Assembly: GCA_010094045.1 (NCBI GenBank) | Contig: ML986590.1 | Location: 8,382 to 72,381, forward strand | Direction of reading: 5' to 3' | DNA from: Lojkania enalia | Lineage: Eukaryota; Ascomycota; Dothideomycetes; Pleosporales | DNA length: 64,000 nucleotides | Shown here: positions 47,682 through 62,500 of the stretch, in pieces | How the letters are laid out: each line of letters opens with the position of its first letter | How positions within the stretch are numbered: position 1 is the first letter of the stretch | Translations under genes and position numbers: made by a program | Notes under the pieces: model-generated | Databases searched by the model: none | The model's input: only the letters and a program-made list of their open reading frames with translations | What the model was told of the DNA's origin: nothing

Positions 47682-48680
47682 ATGGCCTCTACAAGGCCTG
47701 TGTACTCCCGTGACCAGATCACCAAATATTTCGAGCACCTGAAGTTGCCAGAGGAACAGCGCAATTATAATGTAGCAGGATTGGAGCCCGAGGATGCATT
47801 GGAATACCTTACCCGTTTGCAGAAGTATCAACTTGTAGAAGTCCCCTTCGAGAACTTGACTCTGCACTACTCCCACCATCGCCAGATATCAACCCACCCC
47901 GAGGCGCTATTCAAAAAGGTTATTGAGGACAACAATGGCCGCGGGGGATATTGTATGGAGAATAACACACTGTTCGGCACACTGCTTCGTTCCATCGGCT
48001 TCAAAATCTTCACTGCTGGTGCTCGTGTCTTTGATGGCAGAAGCTGGACAGGATGGTACGTGATCCTTGTTTCACCAAACTACCTACTCGGCACAAAGCA
48101 TAACAATTGCCTTAGGAGTCATATGGTGAACATCGTCACCATCGGGGACAGTAGATACCATGTGGACGTCGGATTTGGTGCAAACGGGCCGATCAAACCG
48201 CTGAAACTGGATCAGTCTGGCACTCTTGAACAACACATCTCACCAGCATCCATGCGTCTCCAGTGGCAAAACATCGCCGGGAATACAGACAAAACTCAAC
48301 GCCTGTGGGTTTATGAACATTGCATTGACGAGGAAAGCGATTTCCAAACGACCTATTGTTTTACCGAGCTAGAATTCCTCCCAAGCGATTATGGAATCAT
48401 GAATTACTTCACTAGTACTAATCGCAGTACGTTCTTCACCCAGGTTATTGTAGGCGAAAAGAAAATACTAGGAGGTGAGAATGGCGACGAGCTGGTGGGG
48501 AATCTAATCCTAGGGAATAATGACTTGAAGTGGAGAATACACGGGAAGAAAGAGCGAGAAATCCAGTTCCACACCGAAGAGGATAGGCTCAAAGCTCTAG
48601 AAGAACATTTCGGAATCAAATTCGGCGAGGTAGAGAAAGAGAGCATCAAAGGATTGTCGTCTGAGATAAAGCTGCAATGA
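47682..48680 (+). CDS. arylamine N-acetyltransferase (NAT)
   Basis: 332-aa single-exon cytosolic enzyme. NATs move the acetyl (or malonyl) group of acyl-CoA to arylamines, arylhydroxylamines and hydrazines by a ping-pong mechanism through a cysteine thioester. The catalytic triad is complete: C91 in RGGYCMEN, H147 in SHMVNIV, and D162 in YHVDVGFG. The PFENL motif at 55-59 and the GxGPI-like GANGPI after the Asp also fit. The ATG at 47682 was chosen; the frame runs a few codons upstream without an ATG. Fungal NATs are known to detoxify plant- or microbe-derived arylamines such as benzoxazolinone breakdown products, and a similar role is possible. There is no biosynthetic cluster around it. The 321 bp after the stop (48681-49001) hold only 3' ends of convergent genes. 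Confidence 0.95.
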   Translation: MASTRPVYSRDQITKYFEHLKLPEEQRNYNVAGLEPEDALEYLTRLQKYQLVEVPFENLTLHYSHHRQISTHPEALFKKVIEDNNGRGGYCMENNTLFGTLLRSIGFKIFTAGARVFDGRSWTGWYVILVSPNYLLGTKHNNCLRSHMVNIVTIGDSRYHVDVGFGANGPIKPLKLDQSGTLEQHISPASMRLQWQNIAGNTDKTQRLWVYEHCIDEESDFQTTYCFTELEFLPSDYGIMNYFTSTNRSTFFTQVIVGEKKILGGENGDELVGNLILGNNDLKWRIHGKKEREIQFHTEEDRLKALEEHFGIKFGEVEKESIKGLSSEIKLQ

Positions 48681-49001
48681 TGAGGATTTGAACATTGCAG
48701 TATAATGGCGTCAGGTCCAGAAACCAGAAGATTGACAGACATCGTACGGAAACAGCTGAATCCAAGTCCATAAGCTGTAATAACATGCAGGTCTATTCTA
48801 TTGCAATAAATATTAGTGGCCAATGCTCGTGATTAGACTTTGGCCTTGCAATAGTTGCTTGGACGCAGCAATTCATTTCACAGCCATCGCAACCAGACGC
48901 GATTTCCGCTCCATTACAGTGTTCTGGATATGGAAATTGTAAATCATATGTTATATATGTACATGGATTGATGCCGGCTCGCTTTAATGTCAAGGAATAG
49001 C

Positions 49002-49470
49002 CTACAACCATCGGTACTCGACCTACATGCCTTAGTTAGTTGTACGCAGAGGTAGGTTGCTGATCGTATCCATACCCTCCATGGATTGTTCACCTCGAAT
49101 CCCGGTGGTGCAGTCGGTTTGTCTGTCTGTCCCCTCATGAATCCGGTCAACCTCCGATCGCGTTCCATCACTGCAGCGTGTTTAGTATATCGCATGAGAT
49201 CATCGGAAGGTGGGTAGTATACTTTGCTACGGACTAGTCAGTCTCGGCCCCTAACGTCTGAACGGAGATGCCACTTACTCTATCCCATGCGTCGAGCCCC
49301 CGTCTCGGTGCCTTCCCTCCGTTCTGCATCTGCTTAAGGGCTCCGACGCCTACGGCGCTGACTGCGAACATCTGCCACCGGTATCAGTGAGGTCCGGGTA
49401 GGAGCCATTGGGGATGTCGTACGCCAACCATAATCCCATACGGGAGTAAAGCTTCGAAAGGAACACCCAT
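49002..49470 (-). CDS. mitochondrial complex I small subunit (NDUFA1 / 9.5-kDa type), five exons
   Basis: Predicted 86-aa accessory subunit of NADH:ubiquinone oxidoreductase in the inner mitochondrial membrane. The protein opens MGVPFEALLPYGIMVG, then a hydrophobic membrane helix (MFAVSAVGVGAL), then DRQMMERDRRLTG, RGQTD, PPGFEVNNPWR and ends VEYRWL. These blocks match fungal NDUFA1-like (9.5-kDa) subunits. Exons (minus): 49470-49423, 49371-49279, 49226-49223, 49170-49076 and 49022-49002. Introns are 51, 52, 52 and 53 bp, all GT-AG with CTGAT, CTGAC, CTAAA and CTAAC branch sites. The third exon is only four bases (CAAA) and supplies the Gln codon plus one base of the next Met. Without it the frame hits a stop at once. 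No unbroken frame reveals this gene. It is divergent from the MYST acetyltransferase gene (603 bp between starts). Confidence 0.85.
49223..49226 (-). other. 4-nt micro-exon
   Basis: CAAA lies between a CCGTAG acceptor and a GTATAC donor. It is exon 3 of the complex I subunit gene and links exon 2 (ending WDR) to exon 4 so that WDRQMM results. Direct splicing of exon 2 to exon 4 would put a TGA in frame at the junction. Confidence 0.75.
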
Positions 49471-50073
49471 AGTTGCGGCGGGCGTTCGGGACGTGGTGAT
49501 ATGCTTTTGTGGTGGTGGGCAGTAGTAGCTCTTTAGGTGAGGTTCAGGTTGGAGCTAAGTCATGAGGGTTTTCTTGGCACGCCTCCTCATCGCGGACTCA
49601 CTGGCAAGGGGGCATGCCATTTCAAATCGCCAAATCTTATCAACTACGCGCTTTCCAGGCACAATACCATTATTGTTGGTGTCGCCTCGATCCACTCTTC
49701 ATTCCGAGTCGCGAATATTGGCCTCTCGAGGCATTATCCCACCAAAAGAGTCGCAGGTGGCGGCACTCAGCGACCTCCACCTGTCTACAGCGGCAAGCAA
49801 CGCGACCGCAGGCTTCGCACATCAAATATCAGCATTTCGAGGCCATCACTAGACGTATCACGGCTTATATACACAAAATTGTCTCTGCCGCTAATCTCAC
49901 AGCTTACAACAACGCGCTCACGAGTCGACCAGACGCGCAAGAAGCCTCACTTCATGAGAACACTCTCGCCGTATCCGTCGATTGCACGATCAATGTTCTA
50001 AGACTTAGACCTACCGTAGTGCGCTACACTGGCTTATTTTGTCTCCAAGCTGGCGACTGCCGTCTCCTTCGCG
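49471..50073. promoter_or_regulatory. divergent promoter of complex I subunit and MYST acetyltransferase genes
   Basis: 603 bp between start codons. No TATA box is obvious near either start. Nothing coding supported. Confidence 0.45.
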
Positions 50074-53000
50074 ATGGCGGAGCCGCCCAGGCTCATGGGC
50101 CAAGCAGCAAGCAACACCGACTTGGAGGATACTGATATAGATGGGGAGTACGAGGTAGATGATGCGGAGTATGAGCAGGTAAACGGGCGTCCAACACCAG
50201 ACGTGCATACTACCGATGCCGAAGGCTCAGAGTTAGACGCGGAGGGGGAAGAAGTGGACGACGAAGATGAGGGAGAACCCGTAGGGGCTGTCAAACTTGC
50301 TGCACATGAAGACTTATCATCCGAGGAAGAGGAGGAGGAGGATAACAATGACGCGGATGTTGCGGTGGAGTCCTCTTCAGATGCCAAGACCATCGAAAGC
50401 GAAGATTCTGATTCGAGTTCAGAATCCGAGGCGGAGAACGAGTGGCAGGCGGAAAGCGAAAATGGTGAAGAGCCTGAAGCCGGAAAGTCAGAGTCTAACG
50501 AATGCATGTGAGTGCAAGACTAATTTTGGACATGCGAGCCACAATCACTGATAGAATTACTAGATTCTGTGGTGAGGACGAAGAACACGATCCAAGCCCA
50601 GAGTACGAAGAATATCTCGCTTGCTCAGGGTGTGGGGATAACGGTGCGTGATTTAATGATGTTAAAACGTCTAAACTTGTACAGTCCAAGATAGCTGACA
50701 TGATCTTTTGCTCCTGCAGCACATCGGCAATGCGCCCGAAGCGCTAATACACTTAGCCCCGATGATGGTACGTCCTTTTCTCTCCTCTGCGCCAAGCCAT
50801 AGTGAAGGGACACTTACCCACTGCCCATACAGATACAAAGAGCTGGCGTTGCCCGGCCTGCCTCCAAAATGGTATACAGGAAGATGATGAAGAGGATGAA
50901 GACCAGGCCGAGGAGTCGGCTACTCGTCGTAGGTTATCATCAGTTCCTAAGCTGGCAAGGGATCTTTTGCCTTCACATAGGGGTGCAGACCCTGGCGGCC
51001 ATTCAGTATTCAATGATCTTATCCTGCCTGATGACCCTATGGACGGGTCGCGTTCGCTGCGGAAGCGCAAATCTTCGTATGAACCAGAGATGATACCTTT
51101 TAGATCCAGTCGCAAGAAGCGCAGGTCATCAGAGGCGTCGAAATCTGAGATAGAGGTAGAAGCGTCACTAGTCGCCTCTTCACCCCGCGCGCAAGGCCAA
51201 AATGCGTCTGTGAATGGGCATGAAAGTGATGGTGCGAACCACCATCGCTCAGCCTCAGAGCACGAGTCTTCGCGCCTGCGGTCTGCACGTGCTCGCCGCA
51301 TAAGACCTAAAAGAAGTGACAAACGGCCCCTTGTTTGGATCGAAGAGTCTGCAGATTTCAGCCTTGTGGTCGTTTTTCATTTGAATAATGAAAAAGTGCA
51401 AAAAATAATGCAGACGAAACCGAAAAGGAAGCAGCTGGAGCAACGCCGAGAGAGGGACAGAGCCGCCCGCGAACGGTCGCGGAAGGCCCAACAAAACAGG
51501 CCCGAGTCGCCAGAGGTATCGCACTATCCCGCCATCCAGACTCACTACGCCGCTCCCTTTTATGGGTTCGCAGATAAGGAAATGGATGAGAGCAAGAGCA
51601 AACCCTACGGCGGCATCCTTTCTGAGGCCGATGCCGACACCTCGAAGACATACCCAACACAGGCGGACAGGAAGCGGTTCGAGGACGCGCGCTTAAAGGC
51701 TGAAGAGGACTGGAAAAAGAAGCAGGCCACTCTCTATGGATCTCAAGAACCCTCGAAGCCCTCGAAGCAAACGGGGCCCCCCAGTAAGATCAAATGTATC
51801 AATTTCGGAGGATGGGAAATAGATACTTGGCACGCGGCGCCTTACCCGGAGGAATACAGCAAAAACAAGGTGCTCTATATTTGCGAGTTTTGTCTCAAGT
51901 ACATGAACTCGGATTATGTCGCGTGGCGACATAAGGTAAGGGTTATCCCGCCCCTCGCAAGCCTTCGACGCTAACAACGCGCAGCTCAAATGTCCGGCGA
52001 AGCACCCTCCAGGGGACGAGATCTATCGCGATGGTAAATACTCCTTCTTCGAAGTCGACGGCCGCAAGAATCCTGTCTACTGCCAGAACCTCTGCCTGCT
52101 TGCGAAATTGTTCCTAGGATCGAAAACGCTGTATTACGATGTGGAGCCTTTTCTCTTCTACGTCATGACCGAAAACGACAACTACGGCTACCATTTCGTT
52201 GGATATTTCTCCAAGGAGAAGCGCCCCAGCTCGCTGAACAACGTATCATGTATCCTCGTCCTACCTATCCACATGCGAAAAGGCTATGGCCAGTTCTTGA
52301 TCGAATTCTCCTACCTCCTTACCCGCATCGAGAAGAAGACCGGAAGCCCGGAGAAGCCGCTTAGCGACATGGGCCTTGTCAGTTACCGGAAGTATTGGCG
52401 CCTCGTGCTATGTCAAGAACTTCTAAGCCAGAAATCGCCCATCAGCATCACAGCAATCTCTGAGCGGACAGGTATGACTCCAGACGATATCGTGTCGGCT
52501 CTTGAGGGCCTACGTGCGTTGGTGCGCGACCCAGTGACGAAAACATACGCCCTGCGGCTAGACTATAACTACTTCAGACAATATATCGAGAAGTGCCATA
52601 CTGGGGACAACCCTAAGATTAACCCACAGTGTTTGATATGGACACCTTACGTTATGGGTCGCTTGGGGCAGTACGAGGATGGTCCAGCCCTCCATACAGT
52701 GCAACCGCGAGAAGAGCTCGACGAAGACAATCCTGCGCCCGAAGAGGGTGTACAGATGGAGATGGCCGCGAAGAATGGCAAATCGAAGGGCGGGCAGTCT
52801 TCTATAGACGACCACCTCGTCGCTGGCGATGAGGCGGACCCAGGCACGCCAGCGTTTCCAGTTGATGAATTTACAAACGGCGGATCCCCGGCGCCTGGCA
52901 CACCTCTTGCAAATGGCTCAACACCTACGCCATCCTTTTTGTCCGCCTTCGCTTCTATCCCGCCCACACGATATGAGGTGTTTCCTCCAATTCCAGGAAT

Positions 53001-53466
53001 GCCGGCTTCGAAACGTAGACCAGGCCGCCCTTTCGGGTCCCGTCGACGAACCAGCACTCCTCAAAGAAATCGCAGCAACCCCCTTACCACTTCTGCCGCC
53101 AAAGTACAAATGATCCTAGGCAAATATTCGAACGGAAAAGCTTCCCCATCTACAAATGGTGGACAAACTCCGGGCGGCCGGGGACGAGTAAGAAGCAAGC
53201 TCGGTGAAGTTTTCAATGGCTTTGAGGATGATGATGATGAGGGTGAAGAAGTCAAACCTGCCAATGGCAGAAGCATCAGAAGCTCCAATGAGAACCCTAA
53301 TCATTCCAAGGTTTTGAAGGGTAAAGCCAAGGCCCCAATGATTGATGATGAAGACCTCGACGCAAATGGGGAGATCGAAGCCGGCTCCGATGTTGATGCA
53401 GAAGGAGAAATGGACATCGATGCGGAGGGAGAGGATGATGATGATATTGTGATGGCTAATGCTTGA
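50074..53466 (+). CDS. MYST-family histone acetyltransferase with PHD finger (Sas3/Mst2-like)
   Basis: Predicted 1048-aa nuclear enzyme acetylating histone H3 tails. Exons: 50074-50507, 50564-50643, 50720-50767, 50833-51935 and 51985-53466 (introns 56, 76, 65 and 49 bp). It opens with an acidic tail, then a PHD finger assembled across exons 1-4: C144-x2-C147, C165-x2-C168, H173-x2-C176, C194-x2-C197. The MYST core begins about residue 505 (INFGGWEIDTWH). It has a C2HC zinc finger C538-x2-C541-x12-H554-x3-C558, the catalytic Cys644 (NNVSCILVLP), the acetyl-CoA loop RKGYGQ at 653-658, and the Glu678 general base in SPEKPLSD. The C-terminus is acidic with an AT-hook-like GRP segment near KRRPGRPFG. 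Sas3/Mst2-type enzymes form NuA3-like complexes with an ING subunit, and an ING-type gene lies 14 kb away, though not necessarily as a partner. Confidence 0.93.
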
Positions 53467-54227
53467 ATTCGCGTAGCGATAATAAAGGGGCTAAGGAGTT
53501 ACTCAATATCAGAGCAAGGTCTGCACTATTTATTACCCCATTTTTGATTGCCGCATTTACTCCTTTTCTAAACTCTTGTCCGAGTTTTGTGGGTAATCAG
53601 TGCGCATGGCAGTTTTACGGTTCAGATTTGCATAGTAAGATACCTTGGGAGGGAATTCGAACACGAAATTATAATTAGGGTCACAGAAATGGCACCGCAA
53701 GTGATATCTTTGGCGGGTCGGTCCCGAGGTCACTTCCATATGTTAAAGAACTCTCACTATGCCGTGTCGATCATTCTCCACTTCCACATCTCGCTCGTGC
53801 TCCCCACTACTGGGTCTCTCGAAACCATGATCTTTACCCGGCGGTCGACATTGCGCTGCATCTAGGCAGTAGGGCAAGTCGGTTACCCCACATTTGATAC
53901 AACGTCATTTTCTCCGTTTGCCCAGCCCTCCTCCCTGGTTTAGGTTTTCATCTACGTCAACTCAATGCTACTTGGCGTTGCCCAGGGTGTATGAGTGCAC
54001 TTACACGATCTTCGCTAGCCTAAGTTTTTAACCGGATGTTCTGGAAATAATCGGGAGCCGAAAAGCAATTGACTCGGCTATGTCCTCATCACCGATCTCT
54101 TATTAAGAGTTAACCCATGCAGAGCAGATGTGTAATATAGGACTACTCGCCGCTGGCTGGATGTTGGGCTTTTCTTAAACCAGGCACTCATATCTAACTA
54201 CCACAACGTTTGCTCCACACGGCAATC
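53467..54227. other. intergenic
   Basis: 3' region of the acetyltransferase gene and promoter of the GH43 gene. No gene supported. Confidence 0.5.
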
Positions 54228-56822
<2,595 letters not shown>

Positions 56823-57612
56823 AATGGCACGCTCGTCTTCTAGCCACCTCCGCTCCTGCCCTTCTTCGCACCGTCAAAGCATCGTCAAAAAGTCCATCTA
56901 TACACACATACATACATACATGTATATGAATTACTGCACTGCTCGCTCGCTCAAAATATCCGAACGGAGGACTGGCCGGCCCTCTACATGCAGAGTATAT
57001 GTACATAAAACTTGCACCACATACCACCACCCTCGCCTCCTCCTATCTACATATAGATATATAAATAGCAGAATTTACACGTCGTACACGGACCCGCCGC
57101 AATTACCCGAACGAGACCGCCTCGAAATTGTGTAATGTGACACGCTCCCGATGTACGGGGGCTTCCTGGGTCCCAAAGCAAAAAGCACCTGAGTACATAT
57201 CTGTATCGTAAGACTAATACAGTGCGTCAGTGCCATCGCGTGCAGCGCCTCTCCCACGTTTGTTAAAATCCAGAGACATTTGATGTTCCGATGGTCTAAC
57301 GTTCTACATATGGTTAGAGTAAATAATGGTTGACTAGCTGCAGTTTTGGGTTCGGTTCTAGTGCTGGGTAAGTAAAGCGTCTAAGCGTGACGGACCCTCC
57401 TGATATCTCCTTATCGATAAGAAATGGCGGGGATGTATGAGTGGATGCTTCGCCTCGCTGAATACGGTATACTATTCCCAACCACGATCCATCTCGTCTC
57501 TTTGTCAAACCACACAAATCCACAACCTATCCCCTCATCCGCGATTGACAAAATTTCTAATCCATTCCGTCTACATATTTATTCCCACCCGGTATTTTTT
57601 CTTTCGAACAGG
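56823..57612. other. intergenic
   Basis: Between the GH43 stop and the P450 start on the same strand. Has a (CATA)n-like stretch at about 56905-56925. The P450 frame is open upstream of the chosen ATG back to 57424, but a hydrophobic membrane anchor starts only at 57613. Confidence 0.5.
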
Positions 57613-59561
57613 ATGCTACACTTATCCTCCATCCCCTCCCTCCCTCTTCTAATTCCTATATTTATTATAACCCATCTCTTATTATCCTACCTCAGAAACC
57701 CCTTGCGGAAAGTGCCAGCCGCACATCCTCTAGCGCATTTCACTTCATTGTGGATATCCTCTGTCCGCTGGCGCGCAATCGAGAATGCAACCTTAAAAGA
57801 TGCGCACGAGAGATTGGGTCCCATCATCTGTCTCTCGCCTACAGAAATCAGCGTAAACTGCATAAAAGGCGGTATCCGAGATGTGTATGCCGGAGGCTTT
57901 GAGAAAGGTAATGGTAGGCATAACTGGTATGACTTCTTCTCCAACTACGACGGGTAAGTATGCTGCGATGTTAAAAATAAAAAATAAAAAATAAAAATTA
58001 AAAATTAAAGAATCAGGTCGGAGGGCACAATACACTAATGCATGGTTAGAGTGCCAAACATGTTCTCCACAGAAGGAAACAAGACGCATTCGGCGAGGAA
58101 GAGAATGCTTAGCAATATCTATAGCAAATCCGTCGTCACGTCTTCGCCGGCATTGGTAGCCCAATCTTCAGCCATCCTATACAAACGCTTCTTGCCAATG
58201 CTGAACTCTTGTCTATCAAAGTCAAAGTCAGAAGGTATTTTGAATATCTATGCCGCTATGAGCGCAACGACCATGGACATCGTTACTGCCTATATCTTCG
58301 GCCTCGCCTCGAGCTCGAACCTAATTGAGAATTCGGAGCGACTGAAATGGTTCTTACATCTATACAACTGTCGGCGATCATTCAACTTCTGGCCCCAAGA
58401 GTTCCCTGGCTTTACCGCCGCGTTAGAAAAATGGCTGCGGTACAAGATTGTACCTCAATTCGTTCCGGATGCCAACCGGGAGATAGAAAATTGGACGAAA
58501 GGTATGTGTGAAAGCGCTGCAATGGTGTCAAGTCGAGACGATAGGAAAATCGAGAATACACCGGTAGTGTATCAACAACTATCCGCCGCACTGTCGAACG
58601 AAGCAAAGAAAGTCGGCAACGAGAAAGCCGACCTATCGTATCCGATAGCGTCTGAGCTACTAGACCACCTAGCAGCAGGATTCGACACTTCGGGCATCAC
58701 GCTTACCTACGTCGTCCATGAGCTCTCTCTGCTCCCAGACGCCCAGTCTAGGCTTAGACGCGAATTGCTCGCACTGTCTCCACCGCTTGTATCATCATCC
58801 GCACCACATCTTCCCGACCCAAAAACTGTAGATGCTCTTCCATTTTTGCATGCCGTGATATGGGAGACTTTACGTTTACGGTCTGCTATCCCGGGACCGC
58901 AACCTCGCTTTACTCCACCTCAAGGATGTCATTTAGGACCGGAGAGTAATAGTTACTATATCCCCGGCGGAGTCAGAGTGAGCGCTAGCGCGGGTCTGCT
59001 TCATATGAACGAAGAGGTATACGAGAGGCCAAGGGAATGGCGACCGGAAAGATGGCTAGAGGACGTCGATGAGGAGAAGAGGAAGGATATGGAATCAAGA
59101 TGGTTCTGGGCTTTCGGAAGGTCAGTGCAACGACTTTTTTATTATGGTAGAATTGCGGCTAACCTGTTAATTGCAGCGGTGGAAGAATGTGCGTTGGTAG
59201 CCACCTAGCTGTTTACAGTAAGTCGGTTACCTTTCTTCTGCGTACAGGCTCTAGATATCGTAGATCAATGCCGTTGAAATGGCTTGTATGGGGCTGACAC
59301 AAGCCGGCGTTAAATATCCATCAACGGAAAGGCTCCCGACCTTTCTATGCGGACCTAGAGTCGCGATCTTTGACGGCCGGGCTGTCTGGGATTCAGCTGC
59401 TGACATATCCTGTAGTGATGAAGTACATCGTTGCGGCTTTGTACTCCAACTACATCACCCACATTATCGACGACACTGGCATCGAGCAATCGGACGCGTA
59501 CACTGCCCCACCTAAGAGCGATAGGCTTATGGTCAGACTAGAAAAGGCACGTGAAGATTAG
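57613..59561 (+). CDS. cytochrome P450 monooxygenase
   Basis: Predicted 532-aa endoplasmic-reticulum haem-thiolate enzyme. Exons: 57613-57953, 58050-59120, 59177-59217 and 59416-59561 (introns 96, 56 and 198 bp). The start was chosen at the ATG before the membrane anchor (PLLIPIFIITHLLLSYL). The I-helix is AAGFDTSGITLTY, the K-helix E-x-x-R motif is ETLR, and the PERF-type motif is RPREWRPERW. The haem loop FGSGGRMCVG (residues 469-478, ligand C476) is split by intron 2 after the first two bases of its Ser codon. The C-terminus includes KYIVAALYSNY and IIDDTGIEQSDAYTAPP, as in fungal P450s. Intron 1 carries an A/T-rich (AAAAAT)n tract. The substrate is unknown. It follows the GH43 gene on the same strand but shows no other cluster genes, so a secondary-metabolite role is only a possibility. 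Confidence 0.9.
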
Positions 59562-62500
59562 GGCAGCCTCGCTCATCGATACTGAGATCTAGTCTAACCC
59601 TCCATCATGATACACTAATGTATTTCCCGTCTGGGTGACGCCGGAATCAGCCAGTAGATACCCCTGTCTTTGTAATCCGGGAATACATAGTTGGGGGACG
59701 GAGAGGGGGGGGGCAACAGCGTTCAAAAACGTCCGGCATCGGCTAATACAGGTCGATTTGTGTGTGTGGATATCACCACGTTGAATGCCTCTATCCGAGG
59801 CCGTTGTGATAGCGAACCATGGTTGAACGTGCAGTCAGCGGCAGCCTAATATGAGAAGCTCCGTGGGCGCCGTCAAGATGCGTGCAAAATACCTACCCAC
59901 TAGCGGGCAGGAACAGAAATACTACGATTTCATTTGCTCTGTGATTGGTGACATCTTCGAAATGGCATGTGAGACAATAGAAGAGGCTAGAGAAGATGCA
60001 CCGCAGGTGTGAGAGCATAAGAAAGATGCTCGCTCTACACATTGTCATAATTGTGTTGTCAACGACCGGAAACTGTCTAGGGATGTTTGTGATCCGGATA
60101 TCAAGGGAAGCAAGGCTAGATTCCACTTACCCTTCGCCCCCCCCCACCTTTTCATCCGTATCTACTCGAAAGTGCGCTCATGCACGAAGGCCTCGGTGGC
60201 TTGTGTAGCCCAGTCACTGCGCATGTGCATCAGGCGCATCTTGGCCTACATTAAACCGTCCCACTCCGTCTACTACCCGCCACACAACATGAGAGAAGCG
60301 GCGCTCCACATGCCGTGACCGCTAGTTATGGTTTTTGGTGCAGATTACCCGCGTGGAGGTGTGTACTTGGGAGCAAAGCAAGGCATTCAACCTGTTTTCT
60401 TGCCATTCGCTCGATCGAAGCTTAGAATGTTATTTCGCAACCCGGTGAGAGGGTGTGTGGGGTGACTTGTAGCTGCATCTAGTCTCATATCTACAAAAGG
60501 CGGGACTCTAAAGCTCAGTGCTCAAAATCAATATGTTTTCGCTCCTAGCAACTAGGAGTAAACAGCCAAAGGTCCCGGCTTATTGCCCCCCGGCGGGATA
60601 GTGGATTGGTGAAGTCGGAGAACGAAAAGGTGTTGGATTCCGGGGCGCAGCAAGGATGGGCCAGATGCGAGGTGTGGGAAAGTATTGGTTAAGAGTTCGC
60701 TGAATGAACCTTTATTGTCACTCTAGGGTCCTTTTCAGCTCGTGGTGGAGCATCTAGCACTATATGCTTGTTCGAATGGACTCCGATAGTGACATGTCAA
60801 ACAGCAAGTGAGGAGGAACACGAAAATCGAGCTAAATTTACGCGTGGTGATAAAAAAACATGATTCGCGAGAATCATGCTTCGTCGTTCATCTGTCTGCT
60901 GGGCAAGATCTCCGCCGCGGACTGCTGTAGATTCGATTATGGGACACTTGCCGTCCGTCACTAGCCAGTGTCGGAGGAAAAAAAAAAAAAAAAAAAGTAC
61001 GATCGATGCTCCATGCCTAGGCAAGGACTCGCTTCAATCAATTCAATGATGTAAAGTTGGCCCGCTAACCAACACATACCAAAGCGAGCCTCTCCGAGCT
61101 ATTCATCCAGAGTCGAATGGCGACGGCTGAAAAGCTGATGGACGAGGCTCAAGCAGTGACCAGCCGCGATATCACGCCGACCGTCCACCAGGATGTGCCC
61201 ATTACACATTGTACAGGGGGGCGTGAGGAGACGCTAATCATAAGGGCGAGTCATTGGATATGAATGGGGATGTTGGATGTACGCCTTCCCCATGAGACTT
61301 GTCTCCGCAAGCTGAGAAGCTATAACGTGGACATACAGCCGCTAAATTGCTGATCAAGCATGTAGAGCCGACTCCTTACCACGTTGATTGCGGGCGAGAT
61401 TAAATAGCGAAGTTGGACCGTCAGCCAAGCTCCCTGCCAGCAGGCAGAAGATGTGCCGACATGCAACAACTTTGTGGCGCCTCTCGAGACATGCTCTTTG
61501 TAGCCAAAGAGGGAAGTAGCTCTGGGCTCGCTGGCCTCCTGTCTCGGCCCGTGCAATGGCGGGAGGGAGGTGCTCAATCCCTCTCGAGCACACTGGTGGA
61601 TGTGCAGCAGGCGGGTGCATGTCGGAGCGGGAAACCATTTGAAGGCAATCGGGTCGCCTAGGCCTGCATGTTGCTGTAATCTACAATGTCTCAGGGCCCA
61701 CTCGAAGTGGAGGAGTGGCTGCGAGGGAGCATCTGGCGGAAACTGGGAGGTTGATTAAGCTATATAAGTGGTGTTGGAGGCAACAATTGCGCCGTGCGGA
61801 GCTGCCAACAGGCGGTATATGCAGTCATATCTGCAGGTACAGCGGCTGGGCTTGAGGGATGCTGTTCGGGGTGGAGTGTGAAAGAACGGGCGCTGGAACC
61901 GCCAACGCGCACGACGGTCCAGGAAGTCCATTCCGAGAGGGCATTGTGCCGCAGAAGAGGCTGTAGCAGTCAGATTGCACAAGAAACAGCGACGAGCTGG
62001 GGGGTGTTATTGCGAACCCGGCATGAGATGGCTGCTAAGGCCAGGGCCGGGTATATTGGTGCTGTCAGATGGGAGGGATACTGCCGGGCAATCAGACGTC
62101 TATCGAGCCTGCAGCAGCCACCGCTGTCGACTCCGGCGGAAAGCCTGCGCTGTCACTCGCCCAGTGTTCCGTGGCTAAACAGCGAGCAAATGGGCTCCTG
62201 CAGGCGCATTGTGGTGTAACCTAATCGTAGAATTCTTCAGACTATGCGTGTTGTTGTCCCAGAGCGCATCGCGCCCTGACCACCACGGGCCCCCATCAAG
62301 GCAATCTTCCAAGGCCTGCCAGCCACCTTTTGAGATTCGCCGGCGATCTCCCCACACACCTCAGCTCCCCCTCATCTCGATATCGCCCACTATTCTCCGT
62401 TTCCGGAACTGCATTCTGCCGTGGGCCATTGCGCTACTTGTGCATTCTGCCTGCCCTGCCAGCGTGGAGCGCCGCTCAACACCATGGCCGAGCATCGTCA

